Positions 1 through 7,224 of a stretch of 26,846 nucleotides of DNA are shown one piece after another (within the stretch, counting starts at the first letter, position 1; every line of letters begins with the position of its first letter). Origin of the DNA: SCTD01 sp046593875. Its GTDB lineage: Bacteria > Actinomycetota > Actinomycetes > Mycobacteriales > SCTD01. A program made the position numbers and the translations under genes. The DNA lies in contig JBKJQQ010000021.1 of NCBI GenBank assembly GCA_046593875.1, positions 1-26,846 of the forward strand, read 5' to 3'. Below the pieces are notes generated by a model. That model did not search any database. It had not been told where the DNA came from and worked only from the letters and a program-made list of their open reading frames with translations.

Positions 1-115
1 TCGAAGACGACCTCGCCACCGATGTTGGGCAGGCCGAGGCAGTTCCCGTAGCCGCCGATGCCGGCGACGGGAACTGCCTCGGCCTGCCCAACATCGGTGG
101 CGAGGTCGTCTTCGA
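1..115. repeat. 49-bp perfect fold-back inverted repeat at the window edge
   Basis: Bases 1-49 are the exact reverse complement of 67-115, separated by 17 bases (50-66). Both arms encode the same piece of PurL. Read on the minus strand, 66 to 1 gives the normal PurL run A-G-I-G-G-Y-G-N-C, continuous through the spacer. The plus strand reads G-D-G-N-C because the join falls at 66/67. The minus-strand copy is thus the true upstream continuation and the plus strand is authentic only from about base 67. A fold-back chimera or contig-end artefact explains this better than biology. Confidence 0.9.
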
Positions 116-1829
116 CCCGAGCTACCAGGGCAACCCTCTGGTCAACGCGCTCTGCCTCGGCGTCATGCCGATCGACCGGATCCAGCTCAGCGCCGCCACC
201 GGCACCGGCAACATCGTCGTGCTGCTGGGCGCCAAGACCGGCCGCGACGGCATCGGCGGCGTCAGCGTGCTGGCAAGCGCGACCTTCGACGAGGACGGTC
301 CCGCCCGACGACCCAGCGTGCAGGTCGGCGACCCTTTCACCGAGAAGCTGCTCATCGAGGCATGTCTGGAGATGTACGACGCCGGCCTGGTGCAGGGCAT
401 CCAGGACCTCGGCGGCGCGGGCCTCACCTGCGCGCTGACCGAGACCAGCGCGGCCGGCAGGAGCGGCATGCACGCCTACCTCGAGCGGGTGCCGCTGCGC
501 GAGGCATCGATGGAGCCGCACGAGATCCTCGCCAGCGAGTCGCAGGAGCGGATGCTCGCGATCGTCACGCCGGCCGACCTCGACGCTGTCCTCGCCATCG
601 CGAGCAAGTGGGGCGTGCTCGCCACCGCGATCGGTGAGGTCACCGATGGCGACCGCCTCGTTGTCACCTGGCATGACGAGGTGGTTGTCGACGTGCCGCC
701 CGGCTCGCTCGCCGACGACGGTCCCGTCTACGACCGGCCGAGTGCGCGGCCGAGTGACCAGGGCGAGCTCGCGCTCAACGTGCTGCCGCCGTACCCGACC
801 GCTGAAAAGGACCTGCTGCTGCGCATGGTCGCCAGCCCCAACCTGTGCAGCCGGCGTTGGGTCGTCGAGCAGTACGACCGCATCGTGCTCGGCGACACCG
901 TGCTCGCCTGGCCCGAGGACGCCGGCGTCGTACGCCTGAGCGAGTCGGGGCTCGGCATCGCGCTGTCCACCGACGGCAATGGCCGCTACACGCGCCTCGA
1001 CCCCTACGCCGGTGCGCAGCTCGCCCTGGCCGAGGCCTACCGCAACGTCGCGGCCACCGGCGCGGTCCCGATCGCGGTGACCAACTGCCTGAACTTCGGC
1101 AGCCCCGAGGAGCCCGACGTCATGTGGCAGTTCGCCGAGGCCACGAGGGGGCTCGCGGACGGCTGCCGCGCCCTGGCCACCCCGGTCACCGGCGGCAACG
1201 TCAGCTTCTACAACTCGACGGCCGGCACCGCCATCAACCCGACGCCCGTCATCGGCGTGCTCGGGCTGCTCGACGACGTCGCCCGCCGCACGCCGATGGG
1301 CTTCCAGGAGCCGGGCGAGTCGGTGCTGCTGCTCGGCGAGACGCGCGACGAGCTCGGCGGGTCCGAGTGGGCCTGGGCGGAGCACCGGCACCTCGGCGGA
1401 CGCCCACCGGTCGTCGACCTCGACCGCGAGAGGGTCCTCGGCGAGGCGCTCGTCAGCGGCTCGCGCGACGGCATGCTCAGCAGTGCGCACGACCTGTCCG
1501 ACGGCGGCTTGGCGCAGGCGCTGGTCGAGTCGGGGCTCTCCAAGGGCGTCGGCGCACGCATCGTCCTGCCCGCGGGCGAGGACCCGTTCGTCCAGCTGTT
1601 CAGCGAGTCCGCCGGCCGCTGCCTGGTCACCGTCCCGCGGTCGGAGGAGCTGCGCTTCACCGAGATGTGCAGCGCCCGCGGGCTTCCGTGCACGCGCATC
1701 GGCGTCACCGACGGCACGTCCCTCGACATTCAGGACGTCCTGGCGCTGCCGCTGGCGGATCTGCGGGAAGCGCACGAGCGGACGCTGCCCGCGCTGTTCG
1801 GCCCGCTCGCCGGCGCTCAGCCCTCCTAG
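69..1829 (+). CDS. purL: Phosphoribosylformylglycinamidine synthase subunit PurL (5' truncated)
   Basis: This is the large subunit of FGAM synthase, which converts FGAR to FGAM with ATP and with ammonia supplied by PurQ, with PurS as partner (cytoplasmic, fourth step of IMP synthesis). About 586 residues are present against roughly 740-780 for a full protein, so the N-terminal ATP-binding part is missing. Visible hallmarks are N-C-L-G-L-P-N-I-G-G-E near 75-105, D-L-G-G-A-G-L near 405-425, T-G-G-N-V-S-F-Y-N near 1190-1215 and A-H-D-L-S-D-G-G-L near 1488-1512. The frame stays open upstream to base 3, but residues before base 67 come from the fold-back repeat and are spurious. The first internal ATG (165) is not the real start. 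Confidence 0.95.
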   Translation, partial: GNCLGLPNIGGEVVFDPSYQGNPLVNALCLGVMPIDRIQLSAATGTGNIVVLLGAKTGRDGIGGVSVLASATFDEDGPARRPSVQVGDPFTEKLLIEACLEMYDAGLVQGIQDLGGAGLTCALTETSAAGRSGMHAYLERVPLREASMEPHEILASESQERMLAIVTPADLDAVLAIASKWGVLATAIGEVTDGDRLVVTWHDEVVVDVPPGSLADDGPVYDRPSARPSDQGELALNVLPPYPTAEKDLLLRMVASPNLCSRRWVVEQYDRIVLGDTVLAWPEDAGVVRLSESGLGIALSTDGNGRYTRLDPYAGAQLALAEAYRNVAATGAVPIAVTNCLNFGSPEEPDVMWQFAEATRGLADGCRALATPVTGGNVSFYNSTAGTAINPTPVIGVLGLLDDVARRTPMGFQEPGESVLLLGETRDELGGSEWAWAEHRHLGGRPPVVDLDRERVLGEALVSGSRDGMLSSAHDLSDGGLAQALVESGLSKGVGARIVLPAGEDPFVQLFSESAGRCLVTVPRSEELRFTEMCSARGLPCTRIGVTDGTSLDIQDVLALPLADLREAHERTLPALFGPLAGAQPS

Positions 1830-1889
1830 CGCGCGGTTCCGCAGGGGCCCCGGCGGGCATCCCGGGGGGACCCAACGTTCGGAGGCACC

Positions 1890-2669
1890 GTGTCCACCCT
1901 CGCCCTTGACCTGGAGTCGCCGGTCCGCGCCGGCTTCACCAGTGTCGCGACGTTCGTCCCGCGTCTGCTCGGCTTCGTGCTGATCCTGGTCATCGGCTAC
2001 GTGATCGCGAAGGCGATCGCGAAGGTGGTCGACGCGCTGCTGGAGAGGGCCGGCTTCGACCGCGCTGTCGAGCGCGGGGGGATCAAGAAGGCGCTGGCGA
2101 CGAGCTCCTTCGACGCCAGTGACATCGTGGCGAAGCTGGTCTTCTTCGCGATCTTCATCCCGGTGCTGTCGATGGCGTTCGGCGTGCTGGGCATCGATGC
2201 GCTGACCCAGCCGCTGGCGGCGTTCATCGCGCTGATCCCGAAGATCCTGGTCGCGATCGTGCTCGTGGTGATCGGTGCGTTCGTGGCCGGTGCGGCGAAG
2301 TCGTTCATCACCAACGCCCTGGGCGGGCTGTCCTACGGCAGCATGCTCGGCTCCGCCGCGGCCGTGCTCATCATGTTCGGCTTCGTCAAGTCCGCGCTGG
2401 ACCAGGTCGGGATCGCCACGACCGTCACGACTCCGTTGCTGTACACGGTGTTCGCGGCGGTCGCCGGTGTGATCATCGTCGGTGTCGGTGGTGGGCTGAT
2501 CAAGCCCATGCAGCACCGCTGGGAGAACGTGCTGACCAGGGCCGACCAGGAGAAGGAGCGCGTGCAGGCGCACGTCCGGGCCCAAGCCGCTGCCGATCCG
2601 GGCGAGACCGCCTACCCGGTCGACACCGCGACCACGACGCGCATCGCGCCGCCGCTCCCGCGCCCTTAG
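1890..2669 (+). CDS. TM-helix-repeat membrane protein, small-conductance channel-like (CmpX/MscS-related)
   Basis: A 259-residue integral membrane protein. About five hydrophobic segments are visible (roughly residues 22-48, 82-105, 110-140, 150-175 and 182-205). The repeated pattern of a Gly/Ala-rich helix followed by a short charged loop matches the TM_helix (PF05552) family of CmpX-like proteins, often annotated as mechanosensitive channels. The beta-domain of true MscS is absent; the C-terminus is a short charged, then Pro/Thr-rich tail. The GTG start is set by GGAGG six to seven bases upstream. It follows purL by 60 bp, and its end lies 18 bp from the convergent DUF2382 gene with no clear terminator. 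The substrate is unknown. Confidence 0.8.
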   Translation: MSTLALDLESPVRAGFTSVATFVPRLLGFVLILVIGYVIAKAIAKVVDALLERAGFDRAVERGGIKKALATSSFDASDIVAKLVFFAIFIPVLSMAFGVLGIDALTQPLAAFIALIPKILVAIVLVVIGAFVAGAAKSFITNALGGLSYGSMLGSAAAVLIMFGFVKSALDQVGIATTVTTPLLYTVFAAVAGVIIVGVGGGLIKPMQHRWENVLTRADQEKERVQAHVRAQAAADPGETAYPVDTATTTRIAPPLPRP

Positions 2670-2687
2670 ACGGAGAGCGCGCCGGGC

Positions 2688-3062
2688 TCAGACGGGGAAG
2701 TTCGTCGTGAGCTCGGCACGCTCCTTGCCGCTGGTCGTCGTGACGCGCTCGTGCCCGTCGACGCCGTGCACGTCGACGGTGACCCGCTCGTACGGCTGCA
2801 CCTGCAGCGCCACGACGGGCACCTCCTCGGACAGGACCAGCGAGAGCGCCTGGCGCGGCTCCCGGGCCACGGGCATCGCCGGTCCCTCCGCGGGCAGGTG
2901 CTCGACCTCGAGCACCTCCCGCCGCACCGTCACCTCGATCGTGCGCACCTCGGTGACGATGCGCCGCCGCACGACCGCGCGGACGGCCTCGCGGACCACG
3001 TCGACGTGCACGCGCTCCTCGTGCAGCACGACCTCGACGCTGGCGGCGGCCTCAGGTGTCAT
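2688..3062 (-). CDS. DUF2382-domain protein (short, single domain)
   Basis: A 124-residue protein made almost entirely of one DUF2382 (YsnF/AvaK-type) domain. It has alternating short strands rich in Val, Glu and Arg, with repeated pieces such as L-H-E-E-R-V-H-V-D, V-R-R-E-V-L-E-V-E and L-S-E-E-V-P-V-V. This family is linked to general stress responses, but its biochemical role is unknown. It has no signal peptide or membrane segment, so it is probably cytoplasmic. The ATG at 3062 diverges from the PRC-barrel/DUF2382 gene at 3176 across 113 bp. The two share a domain and probably arose by duplication. Confidence 0.8.
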   Translation of the reverse strand: MTPEAAASVEVVLHEERVHVDVVREAVRAVVRRRIVTEVRTIEVTVRREVLEVEHLPAEGPAMPVAREPRQALSLVLSEEVPVVALQVQPYERVTVDVHGVDGHERVTTTSGKERAELTTNFPV

Positions 3063-3175
3063 GCCGCACCGCTACCCGGCCGGGAGCCGCCTCAGACCGG
3101 TTCGCCGGACGACGGACCGGGAACACGAGCCAGAGCGCGTGGTGGGCACGCGCACCGCCGGCGAGGAGCGAGTCC

Positions 3176-4021
3176 GTGATCGAGGCCAGCAAGCTGCGCG
3201 AGCTCGTCGGGATGACCGTCCTCGGACGCAGCGGGGTGCGCATCGGCAAGGTCGGTCAGGTGTACGAATCCGTCGACGGCGAGGGCACTTTCGCCGCGGT
3301 GCGGACCGGGCTGTTCGGCAGTTACGCGAGCTTCGTCCCCTTGGCGGACGCGCAGCTGCACGGCGACGACGTGCACGTGCCCTACCCCAAGGAGCTCGTC
3401 GACGGAGCGCCGCGGGTGCCCGACAGTGAGATGCTCGGCCCGGACGAGGAGGACCGGCTGTTCCGGCACTACGGGCTGGCCGCGCCCGCTCCTTACCCGG
3501 CTGAGGACCCCGGCACGATGACCCGGTCGGAGGAGCGCCTGCACGTCGGCACCGAGCGGGTGGAGACCGGCCGGGCCCGACTGCGCAAGTACGTCGTCAC
3601 GGAGACGATCACCGAGAGCGTCGCGGTCTCGCACGAGGAGCTGCGCGTCGTCCGCGAGCCGCTGACGCCAGGTGCACCCGGTGTCCCGCTGGTGGAGTCG
3701 CTGTCCGAGGAGGTCCACGAGATCGTCCTGTCGGCCGAGCGTCCGGTCGTGCAGCGCGAGGTCGTCGCGGTGGAGCGGATCAGCCTGTCGACGGAGACCG
3801 TCGAGGGTGAGGAGACGGTGACCGAGCAGGTGCGCAAGGAGCAGGTCGAGGTGCTGTCCGACCTGCCGCCCCGGCCGGCGAGCCCCGCACCCCCGCAGCC
3901 GGACGGCGAGACCGAGACGCGGACCGAGCTGTTCCTCGCCCCGCGGGAGGCCGAGCCGGACGACGGGAGCACGACCACGTCGACGTTCTTCGTCGCGCCT
4001 CGTGAGGACGAGCGGACCTGA
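3176..4021 (+). CDS. PRC-barrel and DUF2382 domain protein
   Basis: A 281-residue protein. Residues 1-100 look like a PRC barrel (G-M-T-V-L-G-R-S-G-V-R-I-G-K-V, then a G-L-F-G-S core). Residues about 115-235 are DUF2382, with E-E-R-L-H-V-G, V-V-T-E-T-I-T-E and E-E-V-H-E-I-V-L-S-A-E-R-P-V-V motifs. A Pro/Glu-rich tail carries two similar pieces, L-F-L-A-P-R-E and F-F-V-A-P-R-E. PRC plus DUF2382 is a common pairing in actinobacterial stress proteins; the function is not established. I chose GTG 3176 because GAGGAG sits just upstream and the PRC domain begins right after it; the frame is open further upstream but would overlap the divergent gene. Confidence 0.85.
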   Translation: MIEASKLRELVGMTVLGRSGVRIGKVGQVYESVDGEGTFAAVRTGLFGSYASFVPLADAQLHGDDVHVPYPKELVDGAPRVPDSEMLGPDEEDRLFRHYGLAAPAPYPAEDPGTMTRSEERLHVGTERVETGRARLRKYVVTETITESVAVSHEELRVVREPLTPGAPGVPLVESLSEEVHEIVLSAERPVVQREVVAVERISLSTETVEGEETVTEQVRKEQVEVLSDLPPRPASPAPPQPDGETETRTELFLAPREAEPDDGSTTTSTFFVAPREDERT

Positions 4022-4082
4022 CGGACGTCGTACCGGCGTTGACACAGCGCAGCGGGCGTGGCTTGCTGGGACCAGCCGTCGA

Positions 4083-4098
4083 CGTGACCCGAGTCACA
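4083..4098. promoter_or_regulatory. CRP/FNR-family-like palindrome upstream of the truncated haemoglobin gene
   Basis: GTGA (4084-4087), six bases, TCAC (4094-4097) matches the GTGA-N6-TCAC core bound by CRP/GlxR-type regulators. It is 40 bp before the ATG at 4138. A TTGACA hexamer at 4039-4044 could be a -35, but no good -10 follows it. One short palindrome is weak evidence. Confidence 0.35.
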
Positions 4099-4137
4099 TG
4101 TGGCGGCAGGCCCTGACCCGTCTTCCTGAGGAACGCC

Positions 4138-4575
4138 ATGACCTCCGCATCCCCGACCCCCTCCCTCTACGAGCGGCTCGGCGGCACCTACGGCATCGCC
4201 GGTGCCGTCGACGTGCTGACCGACCGGCTCTACGACAACGCCTCGGCCAACGCCAACCCGCACGTGCAGGAGTTCCACTCCCAGCAGGGGCACGCCGGGT
4301 TCAAGTTCCTGGTCACGGCCTGGTCGATCGAGCAGACCGGCGGGCCGAAGTGCTACCCCGGCCGGGACATGCGCGACTCGCACGCGCACCTGAACGTCTC
4401 GGAGTTCGAGTTCGACATCGTGGCCGGCGAGATCGCCGCCACGCTCTACCACGTCGGGGTCCCCCGGCAGGAGCACCAGGAGTTCATGGCGATCATCGAG
4501 AGCTACCGCTCGATGGTCGTGGGTCCGGCGACGTCGGCCGTGCCGGCGCAGGAGCGCGAGTCCGCGTCCGTCTGA
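4138..4575 (+). CDS. glbN: Group I truncated haemoglobin
   Basis: A 145-residue 2-over-2 globin that binds haem and oxygen or nitric oxide. The family usually acts in NO detoxification or oxygen handling in the cytoplasm. The opening S-L-Y-E-R-L-G-G-T-Y-G-I, a probable B10 Tyr (Y32) and the probable proximal haem ligand His82 in M-R-D-S-H-A-H-L fit group I (TrHbN). The C-terminal helix ends near residue 128, followed by an Ala/Glu-rich tail of about 15 residues. GAGGAA lies seven bases before the ATG. The gene stands alone between differently transcribed or unrelated genes. The symbol is by family only. Confidence 0.85.
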   Translation: MTSASPTPSLYERLGGTYGIAGAVDVLTDRLYDNASANANPHVQEFHSQQGHAGFKFLVTAWSIEQTGGPKCYPGRDMRDSHAHLNVSEFEFDIVAGEIAATLYHVGVPRQEHQEFMAIIESYRSMVVGPATSAVPAQERESASV

Positions 4576-4619
4576 TCGAGTGGTGGGGGCCCTCGCCCGG
4601 CGCGACGTAGCGTCGGCGG

Positions 4620-5363
4620 GTGCCGCCCCGCCCCCGCACCCCGTCGTTGGACGCGCTGAACGCCGCCTTCGACGCCCAGGCCGCGCTCGTCGTCGCCGCG
4701 CTGGCCGGTGCTGATCGAAGCGCGCCGACGGCGTGCGCCGGCTGGACCGTCCGCGAGCTCGACCGGCACCTCGGGGCGATCGTCGCGCGCTTGGCCTCGC
4801 TCGTCGACGACCCCTGTCCGGAGCGGGCGGACACGACGGTGGCGCAGTGGGCGGCGCGGCTGCCCGCCCTCGCGCCGCTGGCCGACGAGGACGCCCGGAC
4901 CGAGGGACCCGGGCTCGCGCAGGCGGTGCCGGTGCTGCGAGCGGCGCTGACGGCAGCGTCCGCATCCGTGGTGGTCGAGCAGCGGACGGGCCGGCACCCG
5001 CTGGGCGACGCCCTGCTGTTCCGGGTGCTCGAGCTGGTCGTGCACGGCCGGGACCTCCCCGAGCCGGTGGCGCCCGATCGGGGCGCGCTGAAGCTGGTGG
5101 TCCGCGCGATGGCCGACCTGCTCGCCGCGGTCGCTCCGGGTCGGCACGTCGAGCTGCGCGTGCCCCCGTACGCCGCCGTGCAGTGCGTCGAGGGCCCCCG
5201 CCACACGCGCGGAACTCCCCCGAACGTCGTCGAGGCCGACCCCGTCGCGTTCGTCGAGCTCTGCGCGGGTCGCCTCGCGTGGGGGGAGGCCGCGGGGGAC
5301 GGCCGGGTACGGACGTGGGGCGACCGGGCCGACCTCTCGCCCTGGCTGCCCCTGCTGGCCTAG
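4620..5363 (+). CDS. MDMPI/sterol-carrier-like family protein
   Basis: A 247-residue protein with an N-terminal four-helix domain like mycothiol-dependent maleylpyruvate isomerases and DinB (C-A-G-W-T-V-R-E-L-D-R-H near 39-50; V-V-H-G-R-D-L near 140-146). His50 and His142 are candidate metal ligands. The C-terminal half ends in R-G-T-P-P-N-V-V-E-A-D-P, typical of the SCP2-like tail. Proteins of this type commonly sit next to pur genes in actinobacteria; their substrate is unknown. The start is taken as GTG 4620, with no strong Shine-Dalgarno visible, so it is uncertain. The gene ends 35 bp before the acyl-CoA ligase start. Confidence 0.8.
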   Translation: MPPRPRTPSLDALNAAFDAQAALVVAALAGADRSAPTACAGWTVRELDRHLGAIVARLASLVDDPCPERADTTVAQWAARLPALAPLADEDARTEGPGLAQAVPVLRAALTAASASVVVEQRTGRHPLGDALLFRVLELVVHGRDLPEPVAPDRGALKLVVRAMADLLAAVAPGRHVELRVPPYAAVQCVEGPRHTRGTPPNVVEADPVAFVELCAGRLAWGEAAGDGRVRTWGDRADLSPWLPLLA

Positions 5364-5398
5364 GTTCGGGTGATGCCCGCCACACGAAGGAGCACGTC

Positions 5399-6961
5399 TT
5401 GAAGGAGCTCGTCTGGCACCGGCAGCTGCTGCCGGCCGTCGATCGCTACGCCACCCAGCCGTTCTTCACCGACACGGGCAGCGGGACCACCACGTCGTAC
5501 GGCGAGCACGCCTCGCGCGTGCTGCGGCTGGCGAACGCGATGCGCAAGGAACTGGGCGTCGAGCCCGGCGACCGCGTCGCGGTCATGTCGCTCAACAGCG
5601 CGCAGTTCGAGGAGCTCTACCACGCGGGGATGCTCGGGGCCGCCGTCATCAACCCGCTGAACCTGCGCTTCGCGCCGCGCGAGCTGACCCACGTGCTGAG
5701 CGACTCGGCGACCAAGGTCGTGTTCGTGGACGTGTGGTTCGCCGCCGTCATCGACTCGGTGCGCGAGGCGGCCGGCGTGCAGAAGGTCGTCCTCATCGGT
5801 GGCGGCGACGTGCCGCACGACGTGGCGTACGAGGACCTCATCACGGCCGGTGAGGAGGTCGTGCCCGCCGAGCCGGAGGAGGAGGACGCCGCGCTGCTGA
5901 TGTACACCGGCGGCACGACCGGTCTGCCCAAGGGCGTGCTGCTGACGCAGCGCAACCTGATGCTGACGGCGTACCACATCGGGATCGCCGTCCGGATCGA
6001 GCGCGACGACGTCTACCTCGTGCAGGTGCCGATGTTCCACGCCGCGTCGATGGCCGCGATCGTGGCGATGCCGACGTCCGGCGGGCGCCTGGTGACCGTC
6101 CCGGTCTTCGACGCCGGCGGGGTGATGAAGGCCTGCGAGGAGCACGCCTGCACGAACACGATCATGGTGCCGACGATGATCGCGATGACGTTCGCGCACC
6201 CGGAGTACGAGGCGAAGCGCATGAGCTCCCTGCAGCGGCTGACCTACGGCGCCTCGCCGATGCCGCGACCCGTGCTCGACCGGCTCCGCGCCGACCAGCC
6301 GCAGATCGAGCTGTACCAGGGCTACGGCATGACCGAGAGCGCCGCGCTGGTCAGCATCCTCATGCCGGAGGACCACCTGCGCGAGGAGAAGCTCGCGTCC
6401 GCCGGGCGCCCCGTGCAGGGCACCGTCGTGCAGATCCAGGACGAGCACGGCGACCCGGTGCCGGTCGGTCAGGTCGGCGAGGTCTGCGTCCGCGGCGGGC
6501 AGTTCATGCGGGAGTACTGGCGGCGACCGGAGGAGACGGCCGAGGCGTTCCGCGACGGCTGGTACCACTCGGGCGACGCCGGGCGGCTCGACGACGAGGG
6601 CTTCCTCTACCTCGTGGACCGCACCAAGGACATGATCGTCACCGGCGGCGAGAACGTGTACTCGACCGAGGTCGAGCAGGCCGTGGCGTCGCACCCGTCG
6701 GTCGCGCAGGTGGCGGTCATCGGGATCCCGCACGAGCTGTACGGGGAGGCGGTGCACGCGGTGGTCGTGCTGGCGCCGGGAGTGCCTGCCCCCTCGGAGG
6801 CCGAGCTGATCGAGCACTGCCGCGGGCTGATCGCCGGCTACAAGCTGCCCAAGTCGGTGTCGTTCCGCGACGAGCCGCTGCCGCTGTCCGGGGCGATGAA
6901 GGTGCTCAAGCGCGAGCTGCGCGCGCCCTACTGGGAGGGCCGCGACCGCGGCGTCAACTAG
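5399..6961 (+). CDS. AMP-dependent acyl-CoA synthetase (long-chain fatty acid-CoA ligase type)
   Basis: A 520-residue ANL-superfamily adenylating enzyme that activates a carboxylic acid with ATP and CoA. Visible motifs are the P-loop Y-T-G-G-T-T-G-L-P-K-G near residues 168-178, Y-G-M-T-E, Y-H-S-G-D near 385, the hinge D-R-T-K-D-M-I, and the C-terminal M-K-V-L-K-R-E-L-R carrying the catalytic Lys (G-A-M-K instead of the commoner G-A-G-K). It starts at TTG 5399, set by GAAGGAG at 5386-5392 with 6-bp spacing; no ATG or GTG in frame fits. A ten-codon reading frame (5373-5402) overlaps the start and could couple translation, though it may be chance. The exact acyl substrate cannot be read from sequence. 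Confidence 0.9.
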   Translation: MKELVWHRQLLPAVDRYATQPFFTDTGSGTTTSYGEHASRVLRLANAMRKELGVEPGDRVAVMSLNSAQFEELYHAGMLGAAVINPLNLRFAPRELTHVLSDSATKVVFVDVWFAAVIDSVREAAGVQKVVLIGGGDVPHDVAYEDLITAGEEVVPAEPEEEDAALLMYTGGTTGLPKGVLLTQRNLMLTAYHIGIAVRIERDDVYLVQVPMFHAASMAAIVAMPTSGGRLVTVPVFDAGGVMKACEEHACTNTIMVPTMIAMTFAHPEYEAKRMSSLQRLTYGASPMPRPVLDRLRADQPQIELYQGYGMTESAALVSILMPEDHLREEKLASAGRPVQGTVVQIQDEHGDPVPVGQVGEVCVRGGQFMREYWRRPEETAEAFRDGWYHSGDAGRLDDEGFLYLVDRTKDMIVTGGENVYSTEVEQAVASHPSVAQVAVIGIPHELYGEAVHAVVVLAPGVPAPSEAELIEHCRGLIAGYKLPKSVSFRDEPLPLSGAMKVLKRELRAPYWEGRDRGVN

Positions 6962-7083
6962 CTGTCGTCTCCGGCGGTCCACGCAAGGGGGTTCCTCCGC
7001 GTCGAAGACCTAGCGCCGCTGGGTTGACCTCGTGGTCCGGCGCGCGACGGGAGGGTTCTGCACCTGGGCCCCGGTTCCTGCTG

Positions 7084-7102
7084 TCGATCTCGCCGAGATC
7101 GA
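7084..7102. promoter_or_regulatory. Perfect 9+1+9 palindrome in the purF upstream region
   Basis: TCGATCTCG at 7084-7092 and its exact reverse complement at 7094-7102 flank one base. It lies 123 bp before purF and 122 bp after the ligase stop. There is no T-run, so an operator is at least as likely as a terminator. The rest of the 263-bp gap (6962-7224) shows no gene. Confidence 0.4.
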
Positions 7103-7180
7103 TACACACCACCTTATTCCACTCTCCGTGAGCAAGGAGGGGGCCCACTCCTACGCACCGTGACGGTGACGCCCTCCCCG

Positions 7181-7186
7181 TACACT
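7181..7186 (+). promoter_or_regulatory. Candidate -10 element (TACACT) for purF
   Basis: TACACT fits the actinobacterial TAnnnT -10 and lies 39 bp before the purF start. Only a partial -35 (a direct GTGACGGTGAC repeat at 7160-7170) is seen upstream, with short spacing. Confidence 0.3.
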
Positions 7187-7224
7187 CGGTAGCGCCCTCC
7201 CCCCGTCCCCCGAGGAGCCCCCGC

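Noticed and set aside
1848..1867. Weak hairpin between purL and the membrane protein gene
   Set aside because: Only a six-pair stem (CCCCGG with CCGGGG) with an eight-base loop in very GC-rich sequence; not convincing as a terminator.
3493..5385. A 630-codon open frame on the minus strand across the PRC-barrel, globin and MDMPI-like genes
   Set aside because: It is Arg/Pro-rich low-complexity translation, the usual antisense shadow in high-GC DNA, and it covers three well-supported plus-strand genes.
5373..5402. Nine-residue leader peptide overlapping the acyl-CoA ligase start
   Set aside because: It starts at an ATG without its own Shine-Dalgarno and has no conserved content that I can judge; most likely chance, so it is mentioned only under the ligase.
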